A DNA stretch of 64,000 nt, taken from NCBI GenBank assembly GCA_026122225.1, contig JANEZZ010002360.1, positions 744,001 to 808,000 on the forward strand, in the 5' to 3' direction. The notes under the pieces are model-generated. The model did no database searches. It had not been told where the DNA came from and was given only the letters and a program-made list of their open reading frames with translations. The position numbers and the translations under genes are program-made. This DNA comes from Heloderma charlesbogerti. Taxonomy: Eukaryota > Chordata > Lepidosauria > Squamata > Helodermatidae. This document shows positions 21,768 to 31,876 of the stretch, in pieces. Within the stretch, counting starts at the first letter, position 1. The number at the start of each line of letters is the position of its first letter.

Positions 21768-22413
21768 TATATGTAGCCTATTGCGTGAAGGAACAGGGAC
21801 GCAAATGGTGTATTTGCGTCCCTGTTCCTTCGCATGATAGGCTATGTAAAGGCTTACATAGCCTATCACAGCAAAGAGCAGGGACGCAAATGGCGTCCAC
21901 TACACTGGATGCCATTTGCGTCTGCAATCCAGCAGCGGACGGACCTGGCTGGCGGCTCTGTGGACTTGCTGCAGAGCGGAGCTGGCCGGGGAGGATTCGG
22001 GGGGGGGGAGGAACAGATCACCTCCCCCCCTGCAGACCCCCCAGTGGACTTGGGTTGGTGGGTTTTGTACACCCCTAGGCTAAAGCATGAAAAACGTGCA
22101 TTTGGCAGTGGGGTGTGGGTGTAGTTTGCACATTTTTGCAAGTGCGTATTAGTGCAAATGCACATTTGCACAAGTTCGGGAACTTGGGGAAAAAATCTGA
22201 TTCCATCAATGAGCGGATGATGGAATGAAAGGCCCCTGACCATCTGCAAAATGAAGACAGAATAGATTATACAAAGTCAGCACATCCCTAGTCACAAGTC
22301 ATGCTGGTCCATTCGAGCCCTAAACGTGGATTTAATCATGCCTTTGGCTACAGCTCCTCCTGCTAGTAGCGATTAGAAGACGCCTTTGCTTGCTGTCAGT
22401 CCATGCAACTAAT

Positions 22414-23223
22414 TAGGGATGTCAGAGAATTCCGTGATGGATCTCGGTGAGGCCGAATGCCAGTGCATTCGGCCCCCCGAAAACCGTCGTGGAACGAAGC
22501 CCCCGCCCCCCAACCCACGAAAGGCACGCAGGACGAAGTGCCCGCTGCCCCCACCCCACAAAAGGCGGGCAAAACGGAGCACTTACCTGCTCCCGTCTGC
22601 GCTGCTGTGCGAATGGCGGCCATCCTGCGGCCACCATTCACGTCTTCCTCTTCAGCCGTGATAGGCTACATAAATACGTAGCCTATCACAGCTAACGCAG
22701 GGACGCCATTTGCGTCCCTGCGGAGGCCGTGATAGGCTACGTAAGTATTTACGTAGTCTATCACGGCGGGGGGGGACACCCCAGCATATACAAATGGCGG
22801 CGGCTACCGCCATTTGCATACAATGGGTTTTTTTTCCCCCCTGCCGTGATAGGCTATGTAAGTATTTACGTAGTATATCACGGCAAGGGGAAAAAAAAAC
22901 CCCAGTGTACGCAAATGGCAGCGGCTACCACCATTTGCGTACGCTGGGGTTTTCCCCCTGCTGTGATAGGCTATGTAAATTTTTACATAGCCTATCACAG
23001 CTCACTGCAGGGACGCAAATGACAGCGGCTACGACAGCTGCCATTTGCATCCCTGTAGGGCTGCCCAGTGGCCGGATGTCTGGCTGCGGGGGGCCGGAGC
23101 CGGCCGGCGGCTTTGCGGCTTGGCCGTGGAGTGGAGCTGGTTGGTCAGGATTCCGGGGGGAGGGATGGAGCGCCTCCCCCTGCAACGGAACCCGGCAGGT
23201 AAGCGGGGTTTCGTACACCCCTA
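22414..23223. mobile_element. hAT-like palindrome element, 810 bp
   Basis: It runs from TAGGGATGTCAGAGAATTCC to TTTCGTACACCCCTA, with perfect 8-bp flanks CAACTAAT (22406-22413 and 23224-23231). Four GATAGGCTACGTAA hairpins (about 22655, 22728, 22843, 22960) alternate with CGCAAATGGC / GCCATTTGCG hairpins. CAGGTAAGCG stands 15-25 bases from the right end. It is inserted in PLI-gamma intron 3 in the same orientation as that gene's transcript or its reverse; the palindromes make this unimportant for folding. Confidence 0.95.
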
Positions 23224-23559
23224 CAACTAATACCACAGCACTTCCCAAACATCTGATAACTGAAGTCTATCCACTTTCACCCACTGCTGTTTCTGTGTGA
23301 GTCACTGTTCTGAGCAAGGCACCTGATTGGAAGAAGTGACTCATGCAGAATCCTCATAGGCAGTCTCTTCTGTAGAGGGGTGTGGTTTTACCGCATCTTT
23401 GCACCAGGTGTGATTGGAAGGATGCAAGGATATAGCAGTCAATCATGCAGAGATGTACAGACAGGCATCTGCCTCTGTGGGTGGGTGCTTTGATTTCTAT
23501 GTCGTAGCACACAGTGTAAGAATTACTGAACCAAAGCCTCTGTGTGGCTTTCTCCACAG

Positions 23560-23703
23560 TGCCACCTATGAACCTCACTTCTAATGGATTTCAGTGCCCT
23601 GTTTGTTCTGCCTTTGGTTCTGATCACTGTGAGGGGACCGAGACTCTGAGCTGCACAGGAGTGGACAATCAGTGTTTCGCAGTGTCTGGGATGATGAACA
23701 CAG
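23560..23703 (+). CDS. PINLYP: PLI-gamma / PINLYP gene exon 4 (domain 2, first half)
   Basis: A 144-nt, phase-1 exon after TTTCTCCACAG. It encodes the interdomain linker LPPMNLTSNGFQ, with an N-glycosylation sequon (NLT), then CPVCSAFGSDHCEG, LSCTGVDNQCFAVSG: the N-terminal half of the second three-finger domain. The donor reads ACACAG|GCAAGT, a GC rather than GT donor with an otherwise ideal consensus. The NG.QCP.C..F motif is characteristic of PLI-gamma and PINLYP proteins. Confidence 0.92.
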
Positions 23704-23769
23704 GCAAGTTCCACCTGCCTAAGATATTTATTTCTGTACGACAACAACTACAATAGTCCTCTATCAGGT

Positions 23770-24092
23770 TATTCGTCTGCTTATGGATTTATAGCCCGCA
23801 GAGTGTTAGGCGGCAGTATTGCAACTGAAACTCTCCCCACGACCTGAGTTCGATCCCAGCGGAAACTGAGTCCCAGATAGCCGGCTCAGGTCAACTCAGC
23901 CTTCCATCCTTCCGAGGTCAGTAAAATGAGTACCCAGCTTGCTGGGGAGAAAGGTAGTCACACGACTGGGGAAGGCAATGGCAAACCACCCCGCTATAGT
24001 CTGCCATGAAAACGCCAGCGTAAGCGGCGTCCCTCTAGGGGTCAGTAATGACCCGGTGCTTGCACAGGAGGAACCTTTCCTTTCCTTTCAGG
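23770..24092 (+). repeat. tRNA-derived SINE, full length
   Basis: A tRNA-like head with B box GAGTTCGATCCC at 23847-23858 is followed by the body 'cagccttccatccttccgaggtc', 'aaaatgagtacccagc', 'ggggaaggcaatggcaaacc', and a tail 'aatgacccggtgcttgcaca' ending in (CTTTC)n. This is a squamate SINE type whose tail resembles a LINE partner. It lies in PLI-gamma intron 4. Confidence 0.8.
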
Positions 24093-24094
24093 GC

Positions 24095-24380
24095 ACAGCT
24101 CTCCAAAAGCAGCTCAAAGAACTCAAAGAGCATAAAACAATTCAAATACATGTATACTAACAACATCTCCAATCTAAAAACAGCAGCAATTTAAAAACCC
24201 AATACACCATAATTCAACAAAAAGCAGACAGAAACAGAATTGTCTTCAGAGACAGTTTAAAGGCCAATAAATATGTACCTCTCTAGGGAAAGAAATCAAT
24301 AGATGTGGGGTCATCACTGAAAAGTCCCTGGGTTGTTCACCCCTGAAATATATGATATTGCCCCTCTATTGCATACAGGG
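24095..24380 (-). repeat. L2-like LINE 3' end
   Basis: Antisense A-rich 3' UTR ('acaattcaaatacatg', 'caatttaaaaacccaata') is followed by 'ggtcatcactgaaaagtccctg', the complement of a C-terminal L2 segment. It is a short old fragment in PLI-gamma intron 4. Confidence 0.45.
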
Positions 24381-24459
24381 CTCTAAGGCTGGCCAATAGT
24401 GGTTTCCCTGAAGCTACTGGAGAGGGGAAATTTGAACCAGGGTCTTAATAACTTGGACC

Positions 24460-24720
24460 TAGGGATGTGTGAACCCACCCCTGTCCAGGTTCTCCAGGAG
24501 GTAGCCCTGCCCCCGCTCGCCAGTCGAGCAGCCCACACTCACCCTGGCAGCCTTGCTGAGCTCCACTGTCACCATTTTTTGAAAAATAAAATGGTGATCA
24601 CAAAAAAGCACAAATTTGCATATGCGCAAAATGTTCATTTCATATGTGCGTATGCGCATAAATGCGCATTTTTGCATAAATGCGCATTTTCATGCTTATG
24701 CAAATATGCTCATTCACCCT
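24460..24720. mobile_element. hAT-like MITE, ATGCGCA-core type, 3'-truncated
   Basis: It starts TAGGGATGTGTGAACCC and carries the same 'CGCTCGCCAG', 'CAGCCCACACTCACCC' and 'ATGCGCATTTTTGCA' blocks as the element at 17854-18250, in opposite orientation. No CATCCCTA end is found, so it is truncated near 24720. It lies in PLI-gamma intron 4. Confidence 0.65.
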
Positions 24721-24858
24721 TGCCTGGAATGTGGCCCTTGGGAACTCCACCAAAACGGAATTCATCCTGCGAGTTGAAAGAGGTTCCACACCCCTGTTGT
24801 AGCAACTACATTACATAATGCCCTGACAACCCCGACTGACGTCATTCTCTGCCCACAG

Positions 24859-25007
24859 GTGGTGCTCCCTCCCTATTCACAGCAAGAGGCTGCAGCACAG
24901 AGACTGCCTGTTCCCTGCCCCTGGGGATAGGCCTTTACACTGCAGGAGTCCTCTTTAAGCTTGACCAGCTTGCATGCAGCCCAGCGCCGAAGGCCAGCCA
25001 TGCCTGA
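24859..25007 (+). CDS. PINLYP: PLI-gamma / PINLYP gene exon 5 (domain 2, second half; stop)
   Basis: A 149-nt terminal coding exon after CTGCCCACAG, phase 1, ending in TGA at 25005-25007. It encodes TARGCSTETACSLPLGIGLY and QLACSPAPKASHA: the remaining cysteines of the second domain and a short tail. As in PLI-gamma proteins there is no GPI-anchor signal, so the product should be secreted. The full coding sequence is 612 nt (203 residues and stop) with all five junctions in phase 1. A diverged copy of this exon is at 40453. Confidence 0.92.
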
Positions 25008-25152
25008 GGGGGAAGCTGGTTGAGGACCGAAAGCCCCATGAATGCCTGGCACTCACAGCTCTCCCTTTACACTGCTCTGCCGGCCCTGCAGAAGAAGAGC
25101 TGCTCTTTTCTCTCTCAGGCTTTTTGTCATATTCCCTTCAGGGAATGGCTTG

Positions 25153-25158
25153 AATAAA
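25153..25158 (+). terminator. Polyadenylation signal of the PLI-gamma gene
   Basis: AATAAA stands 146 bases after the stop codon, giving a short 3' UTR of about 165-175 bases. No other AATAAA lies between the stop and this site. Confidence 0.75.
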
Positions 25159-25189
25159 CTGGCATGAAAAAAACAGGAGAAGTGCGTAC

Positions 25190-25720
25190 ATCATTTTCGA
25201 CAGCGCTGCCTGTCAAGCCACAGGTAGCCTGGTCCAGGAAGCTGGCTTCTGAAACTTGCAAAGCAGTAGCAGCCAGCAGACTTCCTGCCTTTGTCTGATC
25301 AAATGGAGCAAAGCCAGGCTCCAGTACAAAGGAAATGCAGGAAGCTGCTTTATACCAGGTCAGAATTGGTCCATCTAGCTCAGTATTATCTAAAAAAGGA
25401 TGTTAAACGTTAGGCCCAGGGGCCATAGCTGGCCAACCTGCTGTTCCAATCTGGCCCTCCCCAGATGGCCACATACCCTCCCCTGGCCACTGAAAGGTTG
25501 GTTGGTTGGTTGGTTATTTATTTATTTATATTTATTTCATTCCTATACCACCCAATAGCCAAAGCTCTCTGGGCGGTTCCCAGAAAAATGGTTTCCTGGC
25601 TTTAAGCTAAAATATGCTGGTATTTGTGGCCCCACCCCTTTTGCCTTTGGCCCCGCCTACCACTGGAATATGGCCCCTGCAAGCTTCTTCAAAATAAAAT
25701 TCAGGCCCTGGGCTGAAGAT
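25190..25720. other. Intergenic repeats, no gene seen
   Basis: A SINE scrap at 25345-25395 ('tccatctagctcagtatt'), a (GGTT)n/(TTTA)n patch at 25497-25535 and a LINE tail ('ttcctataccacccaatagcc') at 25536-25580 are visible. The phrase 'aagctaaaatatgctggtattt' at 25603-25625 repeats 19019-19040. Nothing coding is seen. Confidence 0.45.
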
Positions 25721-25860
25721 GTTCCAGCATCCCTGGTCTACAGTGTTGACTCTACCCTGATTGGCAGCAGCTCTCCAGGCTTTCAGGCAGGAGGGTGTTT
25801 TTGTTTTTTGGGTGTCCCCTGCGCGCCCCCCCCCCCCCAGGCCTACCTGGAGTTTGTGGG

Positions 25861-26224
25861 TGTTAGATAAAAATAGTCCTTGCTTTCGGTTTAGAAGGAA
25901 AGGATGCCAGGCAGGCAGCAGTGGATCCAACACTATTTTATTGAAACGTTTTGCAAAACGGGTGCAGAGCAGTCTGGACCTCGAGACACGTGTGCAAAAG
26001 CCTTTTATACCATATTGCTTCTATTGTTCTTACCAGTAACCAAGGAAACAGTTAGTACATCGGCTCACCAAGTCAATAGCCAATAAACAGTCAGTATCAG
26101 CTTACTAAACTGTTAGTCATGAGCACGTCAGTATGATTTTCTTTTTGCTCTGCCTACATTTTTCGCCACTCGGGGTTTTATGTAACTTGAGACGCCAACA
26201 GTTACGGAGTCTCTTTTTCTAACA
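25861..26224 (-). repeat. 3' LTR of the provirus
   Basis: The 364-bp LTR is identical to the one at 31877-32240 except for three substitutions, all between about 26045 and 26180. The polypurine tract AAAGGAGGGAAT (minus strand, 26227-26238) directly precedes it. It contains the same TATA box and AATAAA as the other LTR. Confidence 0.95.
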
Positions 26225-26262
26225 ATTCCCTCCTTTAAGTCTTTATTCATGTCTTAAAGCGT

Positions 26263-27079
26263 TTAAAACGGAGCCTCTTTATTGGTACAATAAAGCAAGA
26301 GCATCTGTTTTGACAGAGCGGTTTTTATCAATCGCTGGGATAAGCCTTTAACACAGGGGATAATGCAACAACCAAATAACACTATAACTCTTATCATTAC
26401 TACAAGCGAAATAAGGATTGAGGCTGCTAGGTGTTTCCATTTTCTAAACCATCTCTTTAACCAGGCAGTCACAGGGTTGTTAATCCTTGAATTCTTGGCT
26501 AATTCTTCAGACAAGGCGGTGAGGCCCTGCAAAGCCCTTGTTACCGTGTCATCTGGGGCAGTGTTGTTAAGGATGAAGGTGCAACACCGTCCACCTAGCA
26601 TGACACAAACCCCTCCTTTTTTTGCTAACATATCAAGAACACGCCGATTTTCCCAAGCCATTTGGCTGGTGGCATCTAGTTGCTCAGCCAATCTCTTTAT
26701 AGCATCACGGGTATAGTTTATTGAGAGTCTGGCACTTTTTTTTTTTTTTTCCCCATGCGTTAGGGTGCTGGAACAAATGGATCACACAGGTGAGGAGGGA
26801 AGGAGTGTCCCATCCTAGTGGAAAGGGCAGCACCTTTGCTACAGATCTCCCTATGGCACAAACAAAACAGTCAGACTTATTTAAAGACTTGGCTGTATAC
26901 TTTATCCACTTTAACCACACATTATCAGTTTTCTCTGTTATTGGGATCCCTAACCTGGTTCTCCAGGGACGCCTCTCTTTCTCAGGGATCTGTACCAGAA
27001 GTGGTCTGAGGGCTGTAGGTGTGACATTTCGGGGTTTTATCTTAAAGCTGTCAAGCCCAAGTCCTTGAGGTATCACCAT
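26263..27079 (-). pseudogene. env remnant of the provirus
   Basis: Two minus-strand open stretches remain. 26705-27079 keeps part of the surface unit with a CFVC motif. 26263-26691 keeps the transmembrane subunit: the ENRRVLDMLAKKGG heptad region, the C-x6-CC motif of gamma-type envelopes, a hydrophobic membrane span around 26340-26410 and a short cytoplasmic tail. The surface unit is far shorter than in complete gammaretroviral envelopes and the two pieces are in different frames, so no functional envelope can be made. Confidence 0.8.
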
Positions 27080-27195
27080 CTATGTTAATATTTTTTGACT
27101 AACATTACCAACACTACCCACAATACTTGCTTTATATTACAAGTTTTTTTGTAATTCGATCTCGAGCTTCTCTCAGATGTTGTGACTTGTATATT

Positions 27196-29191
27196 CTACA
27201 TTGTAGGTGATTGTGGCTCCTGGATGGCTTCTTCGCCTGTGTCCCTGGCAGCTTCCGGAGGGGTGCCAGGGAGCAAAGGACTGTTGCCCATGTCCTTCTG
27301 TTCTTTCCAGGTGACAGAAGGAAGCAAGGGTTGCCTAAATGGCTTTATCTGGCTGCAATGTGTCCATTTGCTAGAACCCACAAGCTTTACACACGAGTGG
27401 CTGGTTGGTCTCACCAAATAAGGCCCCTCCCACCCTTCCTTTAAAGCTTCTTTATTCCACTTTTTTAGCAACACCTCGTCTCTTGTCTGGAAGAGATGGA
27501 TAGGTGCATCTAACGGCAGTCTCTGTAACGGAACGGAATAAGCTCGTAGCTGTGAAAGAACAGATTGTAGAGAAGTCAACTGATCCCTTAGCATCTGATC
27601 ACCCACCTCCCACTTGACTTCCTCCCTCCTTCCGCAGTGTACCCGAGGCGGGAACCCAAACATCAGTTCGAAGGGGGACAATTTTATGTCCTTTCTTGGC
27701 ATCTTTCGAAGCTTCGTTAAAGCTATTGGCAGAGCCTCAACCCAAGTGAGCTTCACCCCTCGTTGGAGTTTGGTTAAAGTCTCCTTGAGGCTCCAATTGA
27801 TTCTTTCAACCTGTCCACTTGCCTGGGGCCTCCAGGGGCAATGTAAATGCCACTCTACTCTCAGAGCTTGTGCCATCCCCCGTGTAATAACTGAGGTGAA
27901 ATGTGAGCCCTGATCGGACTCTATAACTTCGGGCAGGGAGAACCGGGGCACCACCTCCTGTAACAATTTAGCAACAACAGTTTTAGCTTGGCAGTTCCTA
28001 CATGGAAACGCCTCTACCCACTTTGTCATTTGACATACTATTACAAGCAAATACTTGTAACCCCTACATGGTGGCATCTCAGCAAAATCAATCTGCGCCC
28101 TCTGGAAAGGATAGTAGGCCTATGGTCGCCCTCCTTTTGGAGGAGGGGGTGCCCTGGGAGGGTTGGTTTTCTGGCAGACTTTATAGGTTGCGGCCAGTCG
28201 GTGGGCACATACAGTTATGCTAGGGGAGACAAACAGCCTCTTGCAATAGTCAATCATGGCTGATGCTCCAGGGTGTCTAAGAGAATGGTGAACTTGTTTT
28301 AGAACAACCCTCTGCAGGGGCTGTGGAAGAAGCAGTCTTCCATCTGTCATCTGGATCCATCTGTCGTCGCAGGGACTTATTCCGTGTTCTTGTGCCATCC
28401 GTAACTCAGCAGGGGAGTATGTGGGGCGCTCTTTTCTTTTGGGTAGAATGAGGAATGTTCTTTGGATTCCCTCTCTGGCTGCTCTTTTTGCGGTCTCATC
28501 TGCCTTCTGGTTTCTCTGTCTCCATTTTTCCTCTTTTTCTTTCCCATGGGCTCGGACGTGGACAACAGCTACTTGTGAGGGTAGCTGGAGGGCATCCAGA
28601 AGATCCACGATTAGGCCGCCATTAGCCACTGGAGATCTGTTTGCTGTAAGGAATCCCTTCTCTTTCTACAGTTGCCCATGAGCATGTACAACGGCGAAGG
28701 CATTTTTGCTATCGGTATACTCGCTTCCTTTTGCTTGCCTGCAGGGCTCTTGTTAAGGCTACCAACTTAGCGGATTGGGCGGAGAAATGAGGAGGCAACG
28801 TTTCCTCATTCACATTCTCGTCTAGAGTAACGAGGGCCGCTCCTGTGTAGCGCCTTCCATCTAGCATATAGCTAGACCCATCTACGAACAGATCTCTGGC
28901 TCCCTCTATTGGTTCATCCTCAAGGTCTGGTCGACCTTTGGTGTCTAGGTCTAATACTTCAAGGCAGTCATGATCTGGGAGTCTTGATCCATTTGTGCCC
29001 AGTAATGTTGGCAGTAGTGTGGCGATATTAAAGCTAGAGCAAGCCTTAAAAGTGAGGTTTTCGTTTGTTAGTAAACCTATTTCATATCGGGAATGCCGGG
29101 CTGGGTTGAGAAATTTGCTTCCTCCTCCTGATCTCAAAATTTGCGGTACTCCATGCGGCACCCAAACTTCAATGGGTCCTCCCATTGTCAT
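27196..29191 (-). pseudogene. pol remnant: RNase H and integrase
   Basis: Three minus-strand open stretches (28709-29191, 28120-28629, 27196-28077) keep RNase H (LFVDGSS at its start) and integrase (zinc-binding HHSLRHPG region, core block SDQGSHF, GQVER, and a C-terminal domain with LSPFELMFG). The gaps between them are frame breaks. Several conserved residues are altered: the RNase H glutamate in the A-E-L block reads K, the first integrase core aspartate position reads C, and the first cysteine of the zinc-binding CxxC reads Y. The product would be inactive. Confidence 0.85.
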
Positions 29192-29199
29192 TTTCTCGG

Positions 29200-29661
29200 C
29201 TTCGGTACAGATCAGAGCTGTTGCCGCTACTGCTCTTAGGCAACTTGGCCATCTTCATGCTACGACGTCTAGGACTTTGGAATAATATCCCACTGGTCTC
29301 CAAGAGGGCCTTTTTCGCTGGCAAAGCACTCTTCAAGCTATGCCCTTATTTTCATGCACATAAAGTCTAAATGGCCGGCTGGGATTTGGTATGGCCAGCG
29401 CAGGTGGTGACACAAGAGCAGCTTTAAGACTGAGGAAAGACTTATTTATTCTTTCTGCAGCGCCTCATACAGCGGCCGCGCTGTTTCCCCATAGTTTGCT
29501 ATCCATAGTCGGCAGAATCTGGTCAACTCCAGGTAGGCCCTCAATTCGTGGGGGGACTTAGGGACAGGAGTGTCACGGATGACTTCGACTCTTTCTTGCC
29601 CTAGGCTCCAAGTCCCTTTAGTTAAGTGGTGGCCTAGGAATTTTACAGTTGGTTGGGCCAA
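29200..29661 (-). pseudogene. pol remnant: end of reverse transcriptase
   Basis: 29446-29661 on the minus strand keeps the RT thumb/connection start (VKFLGHHLTKGTW, HELRAYLELTRFCR), and 29200-29440 contains further connection-domain sequence with breaks. The fingers and palm, including the catalytic aspartates, are absent: protease sequence ends only a few dozen bases upstream. Roughly 0.8 kb of RT has therefore been deleted. Confidence 0.85.
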
Positions 29662-30115
29662 CTGTACTTTTTTTTTGACACTTTATAACCCCCCCTAGAT
29701 GGTTGACTCTGTTTTCTATTAGGCTCCAGTCCTCGGTGGCCTCTGGGGTGGATTTTTCTGCAACCTTTAAAAGGGCCATTTGGTAGTTACTACTCTGCTG
29801 TTTAGGGAGCCGTATCTCCATCCTTCCGTCAGGAGTAAAAGCAATCTCAATTTGGAGTTTAGTCAATGAGTCCCTCCCTAGCAATGCCACCGGACAGGAG
29901 GGGGTACAGACAAATGCATGTTCTAGGTGTGTTTTCCCAACCTTGGTGAACAGGGGACGAGAGAGGGGCACTTGGGTTGCCCTTCCCTCGACCCCCATTA
30001 TGGTGGTGAACCCCCCACCTCCCGTTGGGGGCTCACTGAGGGGAAGGACGGACGGGGCGGCCCCTGTGTCCACAAGGGCTTTGTAGGAGCAGCCCCCAAC
30101 TTTTATTTTGACCAT
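29618..30115 (-). pseudogene. pro (retroviral protease) of the provirus
   Basis: A 165-codon minus-strand open stretch with the aspartic protease motif ALVDTGAAPSVL near its start and a LLGRDSL block further on, as in gammaretroviral proteases. After the protease it runs into pol linker sequence and stops where the RT deletion begins. The catalytic triplet DTG is intact. Confidence 0.85.
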
Positions 30116-30169
30116 GGGGTCCTGTCTTGCCTCAGAGACGGCTAAGAGGGGGCTGGGCCCCGGTCTGTC

Positions 30170-31458
30170 CTAATCTCTTTTCTGTTCATACAGAACACTC
30201 TGCGCTCCTCCCGTATTTTCCCCTCTCTCTTTCTGCTTCAAAGCCTCACAGTCACGCTTCCAGTGTCCCATTTTCTTACAAAAGGCACATTGATCTTTCC
30301 CCAGGGGAGATCCTTTCCTTCCCCCTTTCCTCCCCTTTCTAGCTCCCTCTTTGTCAGGTTTAAGAACCGCAGCAAGGAGCTTGGCCTGCCTCTTGTCCTT
30401 TTCTTTTTCTTTTCCTTCTTCTTCTTCTTCTTCTCGCCTCTCATAAACCTTTTGAGCTACTTCAACTAAAACTCTTAGGTCAGCTGCCAAGCCTCCTTCA
30501 ACTTTTTGCAACTTCTTTCTGATGACCTGGCAGCTATTTCCCACGAACTGAGTCGTGAGGATCCTTAAATTATTTGGATCATTCAAGTCAATGTCAGTAT
30601 ATTTGGTGAAGGCTTCCCTTAGCCTTCGGAGGAACACGGCAGGAGGCTCGTTTTTGTCTTGTTTTAAAGTCAGAACTTTTTGCAAATTGGGGGCCCTCTG
30701 CGCAGCTTGTCTCATGCCTGCTAAAATGAGCCAAAAATACAGCATGCCTACGCCTTTGTGCAGCGGTGGCTAGTCTCCGATCAGGCTGTCTTAAAGGCAA
30801 CACTGCTGCTATCTGATCTTTGGTCACAAGGGGGAGCTCCTCCCTAAGCTTGGCGCGCGCCGGCAAGAATAATCAGTTTCTGACTAAGGAAACAAGTGTT
30901 TAATAACATCTGTGTGTCGTCCCAGGTAGGATTGTGTGTGAGCCTCACATTTTCTATTAAGGACAACAATGGACTGGGGTCCTCCTCTAAGGAGGGGTTA
31001 AATTTTTTCCAATTATACAAGTCAGATGTCATGAATGGGACATAAACAAACAACGTCTCTTGAGGATATTGGGCGGTAGAGTCGGGGACCTCTCTAATAG
31101 GGAAGGTCAATTTTTTCTTAATTATCACAGGGAGGGCCAAGGACATACATTTAATTACCCATGGGGTGGGCCTGCCGCCGAGGGGTACACAAGTTGCCCA
31201 CGAATCAATATAAGGGAACTGGTCCCAACTTCCCCTCTGTGCTACTGTTGTTCGCACATCAGATACCAAGGTTGGGTCAAAAGACCCCTCAGGTGGCCAT
31301 TTGGGTTCTAATACTGGCCATTCCCGAGTGCAAAAAAAGACAAGACGATCCTTTGTCATCTTAGTTCTATAATCTTGCTTAAAATGTGACCAATTGCGCA
31401 AACAACACTCCAAGGGCATATGGGACTTCTTCGCAGACTTAGATTGGGACCCGCCCAT
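30170..31458 (-). pseudogene. gag of the provirus, frame-broken
   Basis: It begins MGGSQSK, a myristoylation-type start, at 31458 on the minus strand; the open frame continues to 30844 through matrix and the start of capsid. A frame break follows, and 30170-30745 holds the rest of capsid, a glutamate/lysine-rich charged stretch and a single nucleocapsid zinc knuckle CAFCKKMGHWKRDC (CX2CX4HX4C). One zinc knuckle is the gammaretroviral arrangement. The break near 30750-30860 prevents a complete Gag. Confidence 0.85.
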
Positions 31459-31855
31459 GACGGTGGGAATTTCAGTCAGCAATTCTTGCGCTTCGCCCTC
31501 CTCTGACCTAGCCCGTCTCCAGGGTAAGGAAATGCAGATCGGGGCTCCCCACTCGCTTCGCCCGTAGGCGTCTTACACAAGCACAAACACACCACCGTCC
31601 CGCGTTTATCCCCTAATGTAAGCTGTTTCACTTACCCCAAAAGCCACTTCTGTCCCGCCCGCAGCTGCGTCCAGCTGCTTATTGATCCACTGCCGGTGCC
31701 TAAAAGGAGTGATCACGTCTCCCTCTTCCTCTGGCGTTGGTCCCCAAGCGCCTCTGCTGCCGCCATCGTGAGGAGAAGGCAGTGTAAACAACCGCCTGTG
31801 GCCACTTCTCCGTGGCCCCTCGGCTCAGCGCGAAGGGGACGCGCCCCGAAGCAGG

Positions 31856-31873
31856 ATCCGAGTCACGGCACCA
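31856..31873 (-). other. Primer binding site, tRNA-His type
   Basis: Read on the minus strand, TGGTGCCGTGACTCGGAT begins three bases after the 5' LTR. All 18 bases are complementary to the 3' end of vertebrate tRNA-His with CCA. This identifies the minus-strand DNA primer. Confidence 0.92.
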
Positions 31874-31876
31874 AAT

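Larger units (their letters stand above)
20002..22077. mobile_element. hAT-like palindrome element, level 1 of the nest
   Basis: It starts TAGGGATGGCAGAAAATTCC and ends GTACACCCCTA. The flanks GGGTAAAG (19994-20001) and GGCTAAAG (22078-22085) agree at 7 of 8, a target duplication inside the level-0 element. It carries the paired hairpins GATAGGCTATGTAAA / ACATAGCCTATC and CGCAAATGG / CCATTTGCG. It is split by the level-2 element at 20256/21768. Confidence 0.85.
19742..22290. mobile_element. Outermost hAT-like element (level 0) of a four-deep nest
   Basis: It starts CAGGGATGTTGGAGAAATTTG and ends CAGCACATCCCTA. Its outer parts match the separate 380-bp element at 44424-44803 ('ggatgttggagaaat', 'tcaaatgag', 'gattctgcagacttgtggacc', 'gatgacgga/gatgatgga'). 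The flanks are GCCACAGA and GTCACAAG, 5 of 8 alike, all differences transitions, so it is old. A (CTTT)n run at 19867-19912 lies inside. At 20001/20002 it is interrupted by the level-1 element. All lies in PLI-gamma intron 3. Confidence 0.7.

Noticed and set aside
20260..22250. Many long open frames on both strands (up to 219 codons) rich in repeated DRL.KYL.SLS or VIGYVNIYVAYH
   Set aside because: They are translations of the palindromic hairpins, occur in several frames and both strands at once, and recur in every copy of the element. They are not proteins.
20250..23250. Regularly spaced palindromes that could be taken for a CRISPR-like repeat-spacer array
   Set aside because: The spacers are themselves related hairpins, the sequence is a vertebrate intron, and the units belong to bounded transposons with 8-bp target duplications. 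There is no cas context.
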